Made by a program: the position numbers and the translations under genes. The notes beneath the pieces are model-generated. The model saw only the letters and a list, made by a program, of their open reading frames with translations. It was not told the origin of the DNA and made no database searches. A stretch of DNA of 64,000 nucleotides, taken from assembly GCA_019359035.1 (NCBI GenBank), contig JAHHIC010000109.1, forward strand, positions 62,001-126,000, given 5' to 3'. This DNA comes from Scytonematopsis contorta HA4267-MV1 (GTDB lineage Bacteria > Cyanobacteriota > Cyanobacteriia > Cyanobacteriales > Nostocaceae). Shown here piece by piece: positions 1 through 9,844 of the stretch; position 1 is the first letter of the stretch, and the number at the start of each line of letters is the position of its first letter.

Positions 1-794
1 GGTAAAAAAGCTTTCCAGTCCCGTGCATGAGATGCTCGCGCACCAACTTCTGCTAAAACGAAAGAAGAATAAGCTCGCGGGGTTACTAAATTGAGTTTTG
101 TTTTAATCCAATTTAAAGAACTTTGCCAAGTACGATTTCGGCTAACACTGGGACGGGCTTCTCCGAGATACCAAATAGACAATGTGTGAGGTACAAACTC
201 TATCCCAACACCATCTTGTGCTGTAGCCTGCAATAACCAATCCCAATCATGATGTTGTGTGGCGTTAAAAGGGACTTTTTGCAGCAATTCTTTAGAGGTG
301 AAAATAGTTGAGGTTTGGACTATTCCTTCTCCCTGAAATAGGGTATTTCTAACAAACAAATATTCGCTTATAGCTTCTGATTGCTGTGGTAGTCTTCTTG
401 GCCAAATCGATTCCCCTAAAGGCGCACGAGCAATTAGATAACAACTAATAATCGGGTATTTATACTGAGATTGCTTAGCTGCTTGCAATTGCAATTCCAG
501 TTTTTCTGGCATCCATTCGTCATCGTCATCAAAAAAAGCAATCCATTCAGCCGAAGCTGCATTCACTCCCGTAGTGCGAGCGAAACAACTACCTTGATTC
601 GTTGGTAATTCAATAACTTTCAGTCGCGCATCATCTAATTCTGCTAAAGCAACACTAGTAACCCCATCGGCTCCGTCAATCACAACGATGACCTCAATTT
701 GTGACAGGGTTTGCTTTAAAGCGCTTTTTACTGCTCTTTGAACTAACTCCGGTCTATTCCTAGTTGGTATAACTACACTAACTACAGGTTCCAA
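1..794 (-). CDS. Family 2 glycosyltransferase, 3' end outside window
   Basis: Open reading frame on the minus strand that runs off the left edge, so only about the first 264 residues are present. It starts at a TTG with a clear ribosome site (GGAGG, 6 nt upstream); no ATG fits. The N-terminus reads EPVVSVVIPTRNRPELVQRA, the classic GT-A nucleotide-sugar fold, followed by an IVVIDGAD strand and an FFDDDDEWMPEKL segment with the DxD-type metal/sugar-nucleotide site. A cytoplasmic or membrane-associated sugar transferase for cell-surface polysaccharide is likely. Its neighbour upstream (WecG/TagA type) is also a surface-glycan enzyme on the same strand. Acceptor and donor cannot be told from sequence. 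Confidence 0.85.
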   Translation of the reverse strand, partial: MEPVVSVVIPTRNRPELVQRAVKSALKQTLSQIEVIVVIDGADGVTSVALAELDDARLKVIELPTNQGSCFARTTGVNAASAEWIAFFDDDDEWMPEKLELQLQAAKQSQYKYPIISCYLIARAPLGESIWPRRLPQQSEAISEYLFVRNTLFQGEGIVQTSTIFTSKELLQKVPFNATQHHDWDWLLQATAQDGVGIEFVPHTLSIWYLGEARPSVSRNRTWQSSLNWIKTKLNLVTPRAYSSFVLAEVGARASHARDWKAFL

Positions 795-1331
795 GTCAAT
801 TACCTCCGAATGATTTATCAATTTTTGTCGGTTTATCGTTATGCCGACTTTTAGAGAGTTTTGTTTCGGACTTTCTTCTTGGATAGATACACGCTTACGA
901 GAACTTTAAAACGAACCAAAACTATTAAGGCACTTATTTACAGTTATGGCACATATATTCTGACAAACAATGTGGAATATTCGTATCTTTTATGAAGCTG
1001 ACTTATTTTTATTCAAAACCAAGCTTCACTTGACTCAATTCCAAGTCCTAATCTTATATCTTGCACGAGCTTCAAAAACAGGGGTCCTGACAAATTTCTA
1101 AACCTGATAACCTATATTTGTTCTACTAAACCCGTATTTCTAAGTCTTGTTGAGTTCATGTGCAAGATATAAGTTTGTACATTATCTATTCATCAACTGT
1201 TGAAAATACTACTGTGAAGCTTAACTAATATAAGAAAGATGCAATTATGTCAATCGAGAAACTACTGTTTTAAGGAACAATACGCGCTTAACAATCGGTA
1301 AATATAGGGAACCTTTATCAATCTTTAAATG
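795..1331. other. Intergenic, 537 bp
   Basis: AT-rich gap between two same-strand glycosyltransferase genes. No convincing reading frame, RNA gene or long repeat was seen. It probably carries the promoter of the GT2 gene and the 3' end of the WecG-like transcript. Confidence 0.5.
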
Positions 1332-2270
1332 CTAACTAGATACTCCGCTAGCATAAGCTTTCCCAACAAAATCCTGATTTTGAGGAGTCGAACTTACATA
1401 TAAAGTGCTGAATTGAGTGTCACGCTCTAAACTTGAACTGTCAATCGTTTGCATCGGCTGTACGCGCAACTTGGGTGTGTGTAACTTACCCAAGACAATA
1501 TTTAATACAAAAGCTGGATTACCAAGTAAATAACGTGCTGCTAAACGTTTAGGTTCGCGCAACAGACGGTATAACCACTCGCAACCAAGATTTGCGATTA
1601 AAGGAGGACAATCTGGTACAGTACCTGCGATTCTGTCAATAATTGCTCCACCAATCATAATGGCGTTGACTTGCAAGCGACCGCGATTCATATGAACCCA
1701 TTTTTCTTGGATTGGCATTCCCATACCAACTATAAGAATATTGGGCTTGAACTGGTTAATTTTCTCGATTACGGCTTGGTTTTGTCTACTATCCTCTTGA
1801 TTAAAGTATCCGTGGTGTCCTGCAAACTCGGCATTCGGGTATTCTTTTCTGAGGTTTGCCACTGCCGCTTCTAAAAGCTCAGGCTTGGCTCCTAATAAAA
1901 ATACCTTCAAACCTTCTTCGTTGCACTTGGAAAGCATTTCTGGCATCATCAATGTGTAGGATGCTCGGTAATCTAGAGGCAAATTTAGCCCCATATAGCT
2001 AATTGCTTTGAGAATACCAACGCTGTCACAATTAACAATTTCTGAAGTCTGTAAGAAGTGGTAGAACCAAGGCAATTGCATTGAAAGATTAAAACTGTGA
2101 ACATTGTAATGTGCTACAGTAATTTTTCTTCCTTCAACGCAAGCTGCGTAAATGGCTTCCACAATTGAAGGAACGGTCATGCAGGTAATGCGACGCTCCA
2201 TCATGTGTACATTAAGGTTTGGTAAAGACGACATAGGATTTTTGCTTTGTGCCTGGGAAATCATTTTCAC
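1332..2270 (-). CDS. WecG/TagA/CpsF family glycosyltransferase
   Basis: 312 residues, somewhat longer than the usual 240-260 of this family because of a short N-terminal extension and a Ser/Gln-rich tail of about 40 residues. Family signatures: VNCDSVGIL (residues about 79-87, with the conserved Asp that is normally in an NADG context), and GMGMPIQEKWV near residue 182, the hallmark of the family. These enzymes transfer ManNAc or a related sugar to a polyprenyl-linked GlcNAc at the cytoplasmic membrane face, in lipid carrier-linked glycan synthesis. The following GT2 gene on the same strand supports a surface polysaccharide role. The NCDS variant in place of NADG is slightly unusual. Exact donor unknown. 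Confidence 0.9.
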   Translation of the reverse strand: MKMISQAQSKNPMSSLPNLNVHMMERRITCMTVPSIVEAIYAACVEGRKITVAHYNVHSFNLSMQLPWFYHFLQTSEIVNCDSVGILKAISYMGLNLPLDYRASYTLMMPEMLSKCNEEGLKVFLLGAKPELLEAAVANLRKEYPNAEFAGHHGYFNQEDSRQNQAVIEKINQFKPNILIVGMGMPIQEKWVHMNRGRLQVNAIMIGGAIIDRIAGTVPDCPPLIANLGCEWLYRLLREPKRLAARYLLGNPAFVLNIVLGKLHTPKLRVQPMQTIDSSSLERDTQFSTLYVSSTPQNQDFVGKAYASGVSS

Positions 2271-2933
2271 TATGTTCCTATATGAAAAATCTTGATTAGA
2301 TGATTAGTAAGAGTAAATGCTTTCCGATGTAGATAAGGCTAGTTTATAAACCTTGTTTTTTTTCACACAATACTTACTTTATTTTATGGAATGATTTAAC
2401 CTTCATATACCAGTGATATTTGGATTACAAGAAAATGTCAATGTTTTTGTTGCTATATTTCCATAATTTTTATACAAGGTTTATGTATTCTGAAAATTCA
2501 CTGAAGTTTTCTATATGACACTTTTTTAACTGTAATAAATATTTTGTCAACTACCGTGGATGTGCTGTAAACATATACTGTAAGTCATTTTTCGTTTTTA
2601 CCCTCGTCTTTATCCGGTGTTTATCATTTATTCACTAATGTTTAGTTTATTGCAAGAATGCTGATGGTTATACATCATGGATGTTTATTTTATTACTCAC
2701 ATAACTAAAAAAAATGTAGCAACCAGTTAAGATAATTGTCGTGTTCACAACCGTATCAAAGGCTAACTCGAAAAATTACTGTACAGGTATTCAAGTTAGT
2801 GTATTGCTACGAATAATCACGTATTTTAGTACAATGCTAGTGCATGTACTAAAGTTTTTAGGCAAATGATTCGACACATTACCGAACAAAATTAAGAATA
2901 AACATGTTTAGTCTCTAGATTATTCCTTACTCC
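2271..2933. other. Intergenic upstream of the WecG-like gene
   Basis: About 660 bp of AT-rich sequence between the WecG-like gene and the end of transketolase, both on the minus strand. No gene recognised. The length suggests a complex promoter or untranslated leader for the glycan genes. Confidence 0.4.
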
Positions 2934-2963
2934 TAAAAAAATGGGTGAGCAATAGTGCCCACC
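2934..2963 (-). terminator. Rho-independent terminator of transketolase
   Basis: Read on the minus strand, a GGGTGGGCA / TGCTCACCC stem (one mismatch, 4-nt loop) is followed by a run of Ts. It lies about 25 bp past the transketolase stop codon. Confidence 0.7.
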
Positions 2964-2988
2964 CCACAAGAGAATTTTCTGTCGCTAA

Positions 2989-5001
2989 TTAACCCAAAAC
3001 TTTTTTCGCGGTAGCGAGTACATTCTCAACACTAAAGCCAAATTTCTCCATACAAACGCCACCAGGAGCAGAAGCACCAAAAGTGTCGATACTAACGGTG
3101 TCACCTTCAGTTCCTACGTACTTGTGCCAGCCAAAGCTAACACCAGCTTCTACAGACACGCGCTTAGTAACAGCTTTTGGTAAAACTGATTCTTTGTAAG
3201 CTGCGTCTTGTGCTTCAAATAGTTCCCAGCAAGGCATCGACACTACACGAACTTTCTTGCCTTCGCTTGTGAGTTTTTCAGCTGCGGTTACACAAAGGCT
3301 TACTTCTGAACCAGTACCAATTAGGATAATATCGGGAGTACCCTGAGAATCAACTATTGTGTATGCGCCTTTTGTTACACCTTCTATAGAAGTACCTGGC
3401 AAGTTGGGGAGATTTTGACGAGAGAAAGCCAACAAGGTTGGGTCATTTTGCTTCGCTTTCTCGATTGCTACTTTGTAAGCACCAGAAGATTCGTTGCCGT
3501 CTGCGGGACGAATTACAGTTAAGTTGGGAATTGCTCGTAGGGAAGCTAAAGTTTCCACAGGTTGGTGTGTTGGCCCGTCTTCACCTTGTCCAATTGAATC
3601 ATGGGTCATTACCCAAATAGAACCAGCTAAGGAAAGTGCGGACAAACGGATAGCAGCACGCATATAATCTGTAAAGATTAGAAATGTTGCACCGTAAGGA
3701 ATTAATCCTGAGCCATGCAGCGCCATACCGTTACAAATTGCGCCCATACCATGTTCCCGTACGCCAAAGTGAACGTTGCGGTTTTGGTATTGACCTTTTT
3801 GGAAGTCTCCAAAGCCTTTAATTTCGGTTAGGTTGGAGTGGGTCAAGTCAGCAGAACCACCTATTAACTCTGGTAAAACTTGTGCCAATTTGTTGAGACA
3901 GGTTTCTGAGTGTTTACGGCTGGGTAGAGCTTTGTCTTCTGGGGTGTAGGTGGGTAGTACTTTCTCCCAACCATCGGGGAGCTTACCGCTAATGTAACGC
4001 TCAAATTCTGCTGCTTCTTGAGCATATTTTGCTTTGTAGTCAGCAAAAGTTTTATTCCATTCAGCTTCCGCTGTCGCACCGCGTTCTACAGCTTTACGCA
4101 TGTGGTTGACGGCATCTTGGGGAAGTGCAAAAGGCTCGTATTCCCAACCCAAATTCTCGCGGGTTAATTTCACTTCATCAGTACCTAAAGCTGCACCGTG
4201 AACACCAGCTGTGTTTTGCTTATTGGGTGAGCCGTAACCAATTAAAGTGGTGACTTTAATCATTGTCGGCTTATCGGTCACTGCTTTCGCTGCCGCAATT
4301 GCCTTTTCAATGGAGTTTAAATCTTTGTTTCCATCGGAAACATGGAGGACGTGCCAACCGTAAGCTTCAAAGCGCTTAGAAACATCTTCGGTAAAGGCAA
4401 CATCAGTGGAACCGTCAATAGAGATGTGGTTATCGTCATACAGGGCAATTAATTTGCCTAATCCCAAGTGCCCTGCGAAGGAACAAGCTTCACCAGAAAC
4501 GCCTTCCATGTTGCAACCATCACCTAAAATTACGTAAGTGTAATGGTCAACAATTTTGGCATCAGGTTTGTTGAACTTTGCTGCCAGGTGAGCTTCAGCC
4601 ATCGCTAAACCGACTGCATTGGCAATACCTTGACCCAAAGGGCCAGTAGTAACTTCTACACCTTCGGTCTCAAAATTCTCCGGGTGTCCGGGTGTTTTAG
4701 AACCCCACTGGCGGAACTGTTTAATATCCTCTATCGTCACACTGTCGTAACCGGTCAGGTGTAGCAGGGCATACTGCAACATACAACCATGACCAGCGGA
4801 CAAAACGAAACGGTCGCGGTTGAACCACTTGGGATTTTTGGGGTTAAATCGCATGAATTTATCCCACAGGACAAAAGCCATTGGGGCTGCACCCATTGGT
4901 AGACCGGGGTGTCCTGACTTCGCCTTTTCTACGGCATCAATAGCCAAGAAGCGAATTGAATTAATACAAAGTTCTTCGAGGGATTGGGTTGCAACAGCCA
5001 T
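2989..5001 (-). CDS. tkt: Transketolase
   Basis: 670 residues, full length for bacterial transketolase. Visible thiamin diphosphate motif begins at [13 protein letters not shown] and ends at the YDDNHIS strand; catalytic-region histidines appear in [14 protein letters not shown] and the FGVREHGMG block, followed by the FSRQNLP phosphate-binding segment. The enzyme moves two-carbon units between sugar phosphates in the Calvin cycle and the pentose phosphate pathway in the cytoplasm. It follows acpP-fabF on the same strand after 343 bp, so it may be read from its own promoter. A terminator hairpin lies just downstream. Confidence 0.97.
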   Translation of the reverse strand: MAVATQSLEELCINSIRFLAIDAVEKAKSGHPGLPMGAAPMAFVLWDKFMRFNPKNPKWFNRDRFVLSAGHGCMLQYALLHLTGYDSVTIEDIKQFRQWGSKTPGHPENFETEGVEVTTGPLGQGIANAVGLAMAEAHLAAKFNKPDAKIVDHYTYVILGDGCNMEGVSGEACSFAGHLGLGKLIALYDDNHISIDGSTDVAFTEDVSKRFEAYGWHVLHVSDGNKDLNSIEKAIAAAKAVTDKPTMIKVTTLIGYGSPNKQNTAGVHGAALGTDEVKLTRENLGWEYEPFALPQDAVNHMRKAVERGATAEAEWNKTFADYKAKYAQEAAEFERYISGKLPDGWEKVLPTYTPEDKALPSRKHSETCLNKLAQVLPELIGGSADLTHSNLTEIKGFGDFQKGQYQNRNVHFGVREHGMGAICNGMALHGSGLIPYGATFLIFTDYMRAAIRLSALSLAGSIWVMTHDSIGQGEDGPTHQPVETLASLRAIPNLTVIRPADGNESSGAYKVAIEKAKQNDPTLLAFSRQNLPNLPGTSIEGVTKGAYTIVDSQGTPDIILIGTGSEVSLCVTAAEKLTSEGKKVRVVSMPCWELFEAQDAAYKESVLPKAVTKRVSVEAGVSFGWHKYVGTEGDTVSIDTFGASAPGGVCMEKFGFSVENVLATAKKVLG

Positions 5002-5344
5002 AATCTCTTGTTGTTAACGACGGGTTAGACACTCTTCAACTGTGGTCTTCGACTGCGGTATTGGGGCTGTGGTAGATTTACTTATGATAAATTTACTACC
5101 CCAACACAATATACTCATCATCCTATTCCAACTTGTTGACCGACAAGTTGTAGAATCAGGATTTTTATTTTTGGATTCCCAAATAATTTTATGCAGGTTC
5201 TATCCAAATATCAGTTGCCAAATGGACTAAATTGTGATTTGACCCCTTTTAAAATAAAGCTTCACCGGGAGCTATCATGCAAAAAAGCAGTAAGTCCAGG
5301 ATGCTTATCTTAAAACGGGGTATCAAAAATATCAATATCCAGCC
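5002..5344. other. Intergenic, 343 bp, probable tkt promoter region
   Basis: Gap between tkt and fabF, both on the minus strand. Only short, unconvincing reading frames exist here. Likely holds the tkt promoter and leader. Confidence 0.4.
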
Positions 5345-6595
5345 TTAGGAGTATTTTTTAAAGGCAAGAGTGACATTATGACCGCCAAATCCAAAGGAAT
5401 TAGACAATGCCACCTCAACTTTGTGGTCGCGACCTGTATTAGGGACATAATCTAAATCACAATCTGGGTCAGGATTTTGTAAATTAATTGTCGGGGGAAT
5501 GTAGTCATTAGCAACAGCAAGAGCCGATGCAACAGCTTCGATACCACCAGAACCACCTAACAGGTGACCTGTCATAGATTTAGTGGAACTAATAGCAATT
5601 TTATAAGCATGTTCGCCCAAAACACTTTTAATTGCGGCGGTTTCGTTAACATCATTAGCGGGGGTGCTAGTACCATGTGCGTTGATGTAGGTTACCATTT
5701 CTGGATTCAACCCAGCATCTTTGAGTGCTAAACGTATAGCTCTAGCAGCACCTTCACCACCTGGCGGTGGGGAAGTAATATGGTAAGCATCGCAAGTCAT
5801 ACCATAGCCAACAATCTCCGCATAAATACGCGCACCACGGCTAAGAGCGTGTTGTAATTCTTCCAAAATTAAAATGCCTGCGCCTTCTCCCATAACAAAG
5901 CCATCACGGTCTTTATCAAAAGGACGACTGGCGACTTTGGGGTCATCATTACGGAAAGAAAGAGCTTTACAAGCGGCAAAACCGGCGATTGACAAAGGAG
6001 TAACTGCGGCTTCTGTACCACCGCAAATCATCGCTTGGGCATAGCCCCCTTGAATCATGCGAAATGCGTCGCCAACAGCATTGGAACCAGCAGCACAAGC
6101 GGTAACCGAGCAGGAATTTGGTCCTTTAGCACCAGTGTGAATTGCTGTCAACCCCGCCGCCATATTAGCAATCATCATGGGAATCATGAACGGACTACAG
6201 CGGTCGGGACCACGGTTTAGATAAATGGTTTGCTGGTCTTCTAAAACCTTAATACCACCAATACCAGAACCAATAAGGACGCCAATTTGTTCTGCATTTA
6301 GATCATTAATAACCAACTTGGCATCTTCAAGAGCTTGCTTTGCTGCCGAAACACCAAGTTGAGCAAATCTATCCATACGCTTAGCTTCTTTGCGTTCTAG
6401 ATAAAGATGCGGGTCAAAATCCTTCACTTCTGCAGCAAAACGGCAATCGTGACTGGAAGCGTCAAATAAGGTAATGTAATCAACACCATTACGCCCGCTC
6501 TTCAGTCCGGACCAATACTCGGCTGGTGTATTTCCAATCGGTGTAATCGCGCCCACACCAGTGACAACAACGCGCTTACGTATATTATCTGTCAT
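5345..6595 (-). CDS. fabF: 3-oxoacyl-[acyl-carrier-protein] synthase II
   Basis: 416 residues, normal length for FabF/KASII. The nucleophile is Cys167 in [15 protein letters not shown]; the two catalytic histidines are in [15 protein letters not shown] and in SFGFGGHN near the C-terminus; [13 protein letters not shown] is the thiolase-fold signature. It elongates acyl-ACP with malonyl-ACP in type II fatty acid synthesis. It lies 141 bp downstream of acpP on the same strand, a common bacterial pairing, so co-expression with its carrier-protein substrate is likely. Confidence 0.97.
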   Translation of the reverse strand: MTDNIRKRVVVTGVGAITPIGNTPAEYWSGLKSGRNGVDYITLFDASSHDCRFAAEVKDFDPHLYLERKEAKRMDRFAQLGVSAAKQALEDAKLVINDLNAEQIGVLIGSGIGGIKVLEDQQTIYLNRGPDRCSPFMIPMMIANMAAGLTAIHTGAKGPNSCSVTACAAGSNAVGDAFRMIQGGYAQAMICGGTEAAVTPLSIAGFAACKALSFRNDDPKVASRPFDKDRDGFVMGEGAGILILEELQHALSRGARIYAEIVGYGMTCDAYHITSPPPGGEGAARAIRLALKDAGLNPEMVTYINAHGTSTPANDVNETAAIKSVLGEHAYKIAISSTKSMTGHLLGGSGGIEAVASALAVANDYIPPTINLQNPDPDCDLDYVPNTGRDHKVEVALSNSFGFGGHNVTLAFKKYS

Positions 6596-6619
6596 GATTC
6601 AGTAAATGGTGGCTCTCTT

Positions 6620-6728
6620 TAAAAAGGGGAGTGGGGAGTGGGGAGTGGGGAGTTGGGAGTTGTTCGTGGGAATTTCTGTTATTTCCAATCGCTCAATACC
6701 CCATACCCCATACCCCATGCCCTATGCC
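6620..6728. repeat. Heptamer repeat tract between acpP and fabF
   Basis: GGGGAGT/GGGGAGTT units run for about 40 bp, followed after a spacer by ACCCCAT units of opposite sense. The two halves can pair as a long imperfect hairpin. This class resembles the short tandemly repeated repetitive sequences known in heterocystous cyanobacteria. Confidence 0.85.
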
Positions 6729-6736
6729 CAAGATTT

Positions 6737-6988
6737 CTAGGCGGATGCGGAAACTTTGTCGCTAATATAATTTACTGCCTCTTGCACCGTTGTGATTTTT
6801 TCGGCAGCTTCGTCAGGAATTTCGATGTCAAACTCTTCCTCTAAAGCCATAACCAGTTCAACTGTATCAAGAGAATCAGCCCCAAGGTCATTAGCAAAAT
6901 TGGCAGATGGAACGATTTTCTCAGCTTCTACGCTCAGTTGGTCGCCGACAATTTTTTTGACCTTATTAAAAATTTCCGTTTCGCTCAT
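6737..6988 (-). CDS. acpP: Acyl carrier protein
   Basis: 83 residues, highly acidic. The phosphopantetheine attachment serine is Ser39 in [19 protein letters not shown]. It carries growing acyl chains in fatty acid synthesis. First gene of the acpP-fabF(-tkt) strand and divergent from the Fe-S protein gene, with about 250 bp between the two starts for both promoters. Confidence 0.97.
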   Translation of the reverse strand: MSETEIFNKVKKIVGDQLSVEAEKIVPSANFANDLGADSLDTVELVMALEEEFDIEIPDEAAEKITTVQEAVNYISDKVSASA

Positions 6989-7237
6989 AAATACAAAGTC
7001 CTCAAAAAGTTGCTATAATCCGCTCTCTATCAAAACACATGGTTTTGAGCATATACATCTTATCGGAAAGCGTGTTCTCATACACTCCATCAATACTTCT
7101 GTTTCCAAATTATTACTAAATTTTTTTATTCTATATACAAATCAGCATATACATTTTTGCTGCCAATACCAATAAACAATGATAGAACAGTTATTGTTCA
7201 ACATACGAACGGGGTGAATCAACCTTCACAAAACCCT

Positions 7238-8155
7238 ATGCTATCCCAAAACCTCACTCAAAATCTCAAATATGCTTACTATCCGGGCTGTGTTGCCCAA
7301 GGTGCTTGTAAAGAACTACATATGTCAACTGTAGCCCTAGCTAAAGCACTGAACATAGAATTAGTTGAACTCAAAAAAGCTTCATGCTGTGGTTCCGGCA
7401 CTTTTAAAGAAGATTCCCAACTACTGGAAGATACCGTAAACGCACGCAACATAGCCCTAGCAGAAGAATTAAATCTTCCATTACTCACACATTGTAGTAC
7501 TTGTCAAGGTGTTATTGGTCATGTAGATGAACGCCTTAAACAATGCCAACAAACAGACCCAACATACATAAATAAAGTTAATAGCTTGCTAGAAAAACAA
7601 AACTGTGTGCCCTATCGCGGTAACAGTGAAGTTTTACATCTACTTTATGCTCTCATCAGAGATTATGGTTTAGAAGAAATTCAAAAGCGTGTTACCCGTC
7701 CCTTAACAAAACTTAAGTGCGCCTCTTTCTACGGATGTTATTTGCTACGCGCTCAAGAATCAATGCCTTATGACAATCCTTTTAAACCAGAAGGAATGGA
7801 AAATGTTTTTAGAGCATTAGGAGTTGAGCCTATTTACTACAAAGGACGTACTCAATGTTGCGGATGGCCACTTTCTAGTTATGCTACGACTGATTCGTTC
7901 AAAATGGCTGGTAAACATATTCAAGAAGCTATCGATTGCGGAGCGGATTGTATTGTTACTCCTTGTCCTCTTTGTCACCTGAATTTGGACTCGCGTCAAC
8001 CGGAGGTAGAAAAAGTAATTGGTCAGAAATTGGGTTTACCTGTATTGCATTTACCTCAGTTAATTGCTTTAGCACTGGGGGTAAGTCCTAAAGAATTAGG
8101 GTTGGAGAGACACGTTGTTTCTACTAAGGGTGTATTGGAAAAATTGGGCTTTTGA
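7238..8155 (+). CDS. CCG-domain Fe-S protein, heterodisulfide reductase subunit B-like
   Basis: The frame is open from a TTG at 7157, but the ATG at 7238 (MLSQNLTQNLKYAYYPGC) is preferred because the conserved part begins right after it; this gives 305 residues. Two cysteine-rich CCG domains are visible: PGCVAQGACKE...CCGSGTFKED in the first half and FYGCYLL...CCGWPLSSY...TPCPLCH in the second. This is the pattern of HdrB and of the SdhC/SdhE-type subunit of some succinate dehydrogenases; it binds a non-cubane [4Fe-4S] cluster. Cyanobacterial members have been linked to succinate dehydrogenase or thiol redox chemistry; no partner gene is adjacent, so the exact role is uncertain. Confidence 0.85.
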   Translation: MLSQNLTQNLKYAYYPGCVAQGACKELHMSTVALAKALNIELVELKKASCCGSGTFKEDSQLLEDTVNARNIALAEELNLPLLTHCSTCQGVIGHVDERLKQCQQTDPTYINKVNSLLEKQNCVPYRGNSEVLHLLYALIRDYGLEEIQKRVTRPLTKLKCASFYGCYLLRAQESMPYDNPFKPEGMENVFRALGVEPIYYKGRTQCCGWPLSSYATTDSFKMAGKHIQEAIDCGADCIVTPCPLCHLNLDSRQPEVEKVIGQKLGLPVLHLPQLIALALGVSPKELGLERHVVSTKGVLEKLGF

Positions 8156-8223
8156 CTTGTTTCTTGCCTGACTTTTCACGATATCTTAAAGACCGAATAG
8201 CACTAAGAAAACCCCCTCGATAC

Positions 8224-8334
8224 CCCTGAACTAAAGTTCGGGCTGAAAGCTAAAGTTAGCTGAAGCTAACTAAAATAAGCATTTCAACCCGTTTTCAACG
8301 GGTTTGAGCTTTTAGCGCGAACTTTAGTTCAGGG
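8224..8334. repeat. Nested palindromic element (MITE/REP-like)
   Basis: Outer inverted repeats of 28 bp (8224-8251 and 8307-8334, two mismatches; the outermost 17 bp match exactly, starting CCCTGAACTAAAGTTCG). Between them sit two smaller perfect hairpins, GTTAGCT/AGCTAAC and AACCCGTT/AACGGGTT. The whole can fold into a cross or cloverleaf shape. No reading frame inside. Located between the Fe-S protein gene and the end of the kinase gene, which converge here; it could act as a terminator for both. Confidence 0.85.
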
Positions 8335-8417
8335 TAAATCTTGGTGCTATTTGGGGTTGGGGGTTAGGTTTTTCGTGTGTTTTTCCACATAACATGAAAA
8401 GTAGGTATTACTTTGGG

Positions 8418-9827
8418 CTAAATATCTCTCCAACTGATATTAGTAGAGCTTATATCTTGCCATATAATTTGGGGTGATGAGTTTATTTCTAGCCAATTTT
8501 CTGGTTGAGGGTGTAAATCTCTAAGAACCTCTGTTGCCAACTGATAGCGTTTATCAATAGAAGGCTCTATAAGTTTATCCAAAATATAACCCAACTGATT
8601 ACTAATAGGATTATCAACTAAATAATCTCTCCACACCCAAGTAGATTGATATCTATCAAGTAACTCAAATGGTTCAACTTGAGTTAATAAATGAATACAA
8701 GTGACACCTAGACTGTATAAGTCGCTTGCAAAAGTAGCTTTACCTATAAGTTGTTCCGGAGCAGCGTACTCAGGACTACCAACAATAGTTTCTTTTTCTT
8801 CTTTTAGTAAGTTACTGTCATTAATTAATCCAAAATTCCCTAAATCAACTAACGTAAGTTGATTATCCCAATGCTGTAAAGATGATTGTAATATTCTACG
8901 ACGAATAACATTTTGTGGTTTAATATCGCGGTGAATAATTCCTGCTGTATGAATAAATTGTAATAATGACAGTAAATCATTTAATAGCTGGCGGATTTTT
9001 ACTTCATTAAAGTGACCTGACTCAGATAATTCCTGAGATAGAGACACACCATCAATAAATTCTTGTACTAAATATTGATGATTACCATAAGTAAAATAAT
9101 CTAATATTCTTGGTAACTGATGATGTTGATTTAATTCTTGTAAATATTTAAGTTTTTGAGAAAATAATTTAGTGAATTCTGGTGATTTAATAATTAATTT
9201 TTTAATTATACAAAGAGGCTTCAAAACATTATCTTTATCTGTAGCTAAGTAGGTTTTAGTAATTCTATCTTGATTTATCGATTTGAGAATTTCGTAGCGG
9301 TCTAATGATGAAGTATTTGAAGTCTCTAATTTAAGATTTGACAAAATATCTAATTTTAACCATGATTTACCAGTTAGAATAGATATTTCTTGGCTAATTA
9401 TATAAAAATTAAGAGCTTGACACTTAATAATAATACGATTATCGGGTGATAAAAATATAACGTCAGACTGGAGTTTTTGAGCTATTGTCGATAAAGTTAA
9501 TAAATAGCGGTCTAAGGGAAATTCTATATCAAATTTTTCCAATTTATCTAAAATAATATTTTGATTGTACTGGTTATTTATTTCATCTATAAAATAAATA
9601 GTTCCATGATTACTGTTTACGAAGAACAACAAATTTGACTCATTTTTTTGAACTAAAGAGTCAATAATTTTAGTTGCTTTTTGTGCCACTTCTATCAAAC
9701 TACTATTTTTGAGGTAATTCAGTTGATGATAAAAATATTTAGGTAATATAATGTCTATGGAAGAATCAGTAATAATTTCTGGAAAAACAATACATAAGTC
9801 AGGGTCTATACCATAAATTTTTTTCAT
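8418..9827 (-). CDS. PIN-like domain fused to Ser/Thr protein kinase
   Basis: 469 residues. Residues about 1-160 resemble the PhoH-type PIN fold: an initial strand with Asp8, the IILPKYFYHQLNYLK helix region, Asp106 in PLDRYLLTLSTIAQKL, and Asp129 in VIFLSPDNRIIIKCQAL. The usual second acidic residue appears lost, so nuclease activity is doubtful. Residues about 178-455 are a eukaryote-type kinase: Lys209/210 in CIIKKL, HRD at 299-301 with DIKPQN, DLG at 328-330 in place of DFG, and APE at 356-358; the glycine loop is degenerate. It is the last gene of the ubiquitin-like operon, 17 bp after the RING-like gene. Likely a cytoplasmic signalling or effector component of that system; its substrate is unknown. 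The kinase call is firm and the PIN-like call is inference from pattern. Confidence 0.85.
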   Translation of the reverse strand: MKKIYGIDPDLCIVFPEIITDSSIDIILPKYFYHQLNYLKNSSLIEVAQKATKIIDSLVQKNESNLLFFVNSNHGTIYFIDEINNQYNQNIILDKLEKFDIEFPLDRYLLTLSTIAQKLQSDVIFLSPDNRIIIKCQALNFYIISQEISILTGKSWLKLDILSNLKLETSNTSSLDRYEILKSINQDRITKTYLATDKDNVLKPLCIIKKLIIKSPEFTKLFSQKLKYLQELNQHHQLPRILDYFTYGNHQYLVQEFIDGVSLSQELSESGHFNEVKIRQLLNDLLSLLQFIHTAGIIHRDIKPQNVIRRRILQSSLQHWDNQLTLVDLGNFGLINDSNLLKEEKETIVGSPEYAAPEQLIGKATFASDLYSLGVTCIHLLTQVEPFELLDRYQSTWVWRDYLVDNPISNQLGYILDKLIEPSIDKRYQLATEVLRDLHPQPENWLEINSSPQIIWQDISSTNISWRDI

Positions 9828-9844
9828 AATTACCCCTAGTTATT

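Noticed and set aside
5042-5230. Short plus-strand frame between tkt and fabF
   Set aside because: No ribosome site or family signature, and it lies in a promoter region on the opposite strand.
6792-7175. Plus-strand frame overlapping acpP
   Set aside because: Antisense of the well-supported acpP gene, with no domain of its own.
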